Positions 63,801 through 64,000 of a DNA stretch of 64,000 nucleotides are shown piece by piece. The stretch's first letter is position 1, and each line of letters begins with the position of its first letter. Origin of the DNA: Streptomyces sp. CB01881. GTDB lineage: Bacteria > Actinomycetota > Actinomycetes > Streptomycetales > Streptomycetaceae. The notes beneath the pieces were generated by a model. That model worked only from the letters and a program-made list of their open reading frames with translations, was not told the origin of the DNA and searched no databases. The position numbers were made by a program, and so were the translations under genes. The stretch lies in NCBI RefSeq assembly GCF_002953255.1, contig NZ_CP026498.1:9621605-9685604 (forward strand). Reading direction: 5' to 3'.

Positions 63801-64000
63801 GGCCGGCCCGGCCGGCCACCCCGAGCCCGGCGGACCAGCTCTTGCCGGTCCCGTTGCCCACGCTGGACGGCAGCGTCTGCCACTCCTTGCTGCCGGTGAC
63901 CTGCTCGACGTGCGCACGGGCCGTCCCGGTGCCGATGTTGAACTCGGTGGACGGCAGATTGGCCACCTGCTGCATCCTGCTGACGGTCGCCCGCCGGAGG
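57880..64000 (-). CDS. Giant polymorphic-toxin-like protein, N-terminus outside window
   Basis: More than 2000 residues, open to the right edge. In order from the edge: long repeated beta-rich segments alternating EFNIGT/EVRFGW-like strands and Leu-rich helices; a caspase-like (clan CD) module with His in AYHGDP (codon about 60100) and Cys in RFFACNSGRG (59971-59973); a charged alpha-helical stretch; a deaminase-like domain with DAEV (58636-58650) and CDSC (58522-58533) followed by FKNSYPGIRI; a Gln/Ser linker; and an RGG-rich tail. This fits a contact toxin released by self-cleavage and exported by the neighbouring T7SS. No LXG/WXG N-terminus or immunity gene is visible here. Confidence 0.85.
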   Translation of the reverse strand, partial: LRRATVSRMQQVANLPSTEFNIGTGTARAHVEQVTGSKEWQTLPSSVGNGTGKSWSAGLGVAGRAGRDHVELRGSGDELSLSTKVKSPAVAFEGEARIEVRFGWQSRLDRPADATFDTTVGFRSVIDRDDAVPVPITVDPQTQERSQPPAFTLASEFTPPQPTPHLLDTSVPGPPDGVWPGPGHTGLPDGTTVRDLRDIAPLHRRLDEIGRAQLGERGWQAVRADVLQSFSHAAVSAHLVAMTRGSGLRTPEVTLGPLKGLHMTLTAEVVRMAHRRGQDSADLNPVREGGTVESRRYLRSDTTSGQIQGGGKAVTQVRDHALDAEGKPFKDGFQGGATVSREVRSRDGWRGGTSTKSYASGKYRSPQELYDTEVRLDLTVNGVRDAGDPVRIAAELSLERVHTAPRLVGADDLHGFTGPARTDHPAPPVAQPPLGPEVGRNRLGQSDVVLSFGAGDTAVLRRVEGALGQLGAVPAQLSARLARQLDPIALKAALSGLSRGGAIRIPVDHGNWTGTVVVTAALSGLRHRESVPGFEFELGSQQRGTTGFTWDRRTRHRIRVQLRGTLPHVTVSGEYAHTHDSLQGLTVDRTGGTGSRGKSVEEADVLAGSADFTVTFEPGRWSRRLPPITEPITVPVVVATPHREAVPPAPAVRLPGHRLGSSDIVTRVYRSDGTREDGTVHQVVADLAPTARAFLGRDWPGVAEKLAAELGFDRLHTQLKSLTSGHPIDVRHGRTTARITAEVGPLTRTGEAPQVEFNIGSSAQTSLTSSDGGTNTGGGHGDSLSLGALATTDPLGAGAAVVGGGNLTVARGVDRMEHRSDVTVAGTAVKTKLAADAYQAEVRIRVRFEQRPVIRLFGRDHDAIRPDTAAREQMFRTEDRLRAADDAARPQSPEGPVTPAPASPFQAVTRRLVRAGDVLLSQGSYRRVEAQAVIHADVLTETGRAEPVPSTDLTAGPLRPLPPAVPVSPAAVRRPPAALFTEGPRGGDVLRWLGDSSGVQDLLGAYGERFFGHRTWGWLEHVARDSYSHAQLSSLFGSVARGRHVPAPEAGAPVGDAGAPAHEPRDVVLPDGRAITTPSVGNRLFVADAGISATVSIVQLEHRGDSSRANLSPANDSTGGGRSTRLDWRQWNLQGQLGAQAGAKGAAEVTTSALFGGGHRHREGPAAGTTGKTVAGAKFPTEMARYTGYASVELTFRDGSTTRTERGLVPIEMEIPHSETTELASASNQRVLFSPLHPEGETISRGSTAEAVASALAAPVSPGIHWLADPAERQLSGDRSILPTLQQLPHEAEYFTIAYHGDPANGAPAWLDRPLPPAQAAQALIRLAASGQWQGEPLRFFACNSGRGGADSYAGQVLAEVGAAIAARRTLAEHLGETLDPSLQQLLPLRAYAPSDNVSVIPGDRARLVVAGRAGYDANGVPRVEAPGTWHLLEVAADGTIRVTDHGQELTVPAGTDRIAEVTEQAPLDPDRPPLVVLGDKDNGAEEKAGLPAATLHVMEQLGAPNKTEKEATEVVPSDAELIRPLTETILPSPHSGMTFAVGHLRIVGKDKDGNPYEWTSPRHNNGTVQMHGINSREAIDARREEPVDRALENALRAGKGYESADKWRAQKVQDVLDSVVEAQRAAAVKLTEVATSLSTVIESKKDWAGNGEAWAKADKLIRLAGPQAEAALNAAQRARDEIKEHKEREEGTDTSLWSRAASAGSYHNEANTLLGEVKEAFQKLRVAQGERKPEAELGPLSESLAGPLTKLVAKLRVYADSERRLAQDLKQASDKDTFGYQRKDAEVSVLNAAYAKMNAWGFGAKNSGVTGTFVVLSTKGTCDSCKFVVGDFKNSYPGIRIMAAYLEDGNVSNSRDLTWKGAKIEVGLRYGYDDVNGTIDVRVDGKNQTIAHKTIYSPPGPADRNTRSVEPPKPAWGRPAAATGASGNAQLQSQSSQSQPSAGGTPASQPQQGIQPRGSSNATRGGHNSGPGRPGTDARQPGGGTNPTAPPEQRPPDGGPGGDRGGRGGANPPSRGGRGGGNPPGRGGRGGGRGRGNP

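Noticed and set aside
1..64000. tRNA, rRNA, insertion sequence or phage integration site
   Set aside because: No cloverleaf, transposase, integrase or flanking direct repeat was recognised by eye; a covariance and transposase search would be needed to be sure.

Overview
The window is very GC-rich DNA from a filamentous actinomycete, most likely Streptomyces or Kitasatospora. Evidence: a type II polyketide synthase core, SARP-type regulators, a Streptomyces-style type VII secretion (T7SS/ESX) locus, frequent GTG starts with GTGA/ATGA overlaps, and polypurine ribosome binding sites. The genus is inferred; no rRNA or tRNA gene was found.

1-16.4 kb, aromatic polyketide region. On the minus strand lies an angucycline-type core: FAD oxygenase, TcmI-like cyclase, KS-alpha, chain length factor, ACP, ActIII-type ketoreductase, didomain aromatase/cyclase, second FAD oxygenase, SDR reductase, then the beta subunit of an acyl-CoA carboxylase running off the left edge. 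The order matches pgaE-F-A-B-C-D-L-M of gaudimycin-type clusters. Here the PgaM-like oxygenase and reductase lie in one reading frame, split by a single TGA and a 41-codon open linker. Divergent from the core is a JadR1-like OmpR-family regulator, followed by a four-gene oligopeptide-type ABC importer closed by a strong hairpin.

16.5-24.6 kb, accessory metabolism: an SDR without the catalytic Tyr/Lys, a CGNR zinc-finger regulator divergent from a DHA2 MFS exporter, an enterochelin-esterase-like hydrolase, a MarR regulator, a membrane acyltransferase and a normal SDR.

24.6-29.5 kb holds the most unusual locus: a protein joining a UNG-type uracil-DNA glycosylase domain (catalytic Asp replaced by Asn) to an arginine-type ADP-ribosyltransferase domain, divergent from a macro-domain protein that could reverse ADP-ribosylation. 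katG follows.

29.7-41.1 kb: three large NB-ARC (STAND) regulators (one XRE type, two divergent SARP type), an ECF sigma factor, a small unknown protein and a small secreted protein.

41.3-64 kb, T7SS: a MinD-like protein without a Walker A motif, a degenerate mycosin, a beta-helix/double-AAA EccA-like ATPase, three accessory proteins, EccC, divergent EccD, and the C-terminal part of a giant polymorphic-toxin-like protein with a caspase-like module, a deaminase-like domain and an RGG-rich tail. EccB, EccE and WXG100 proteins are not in the window.
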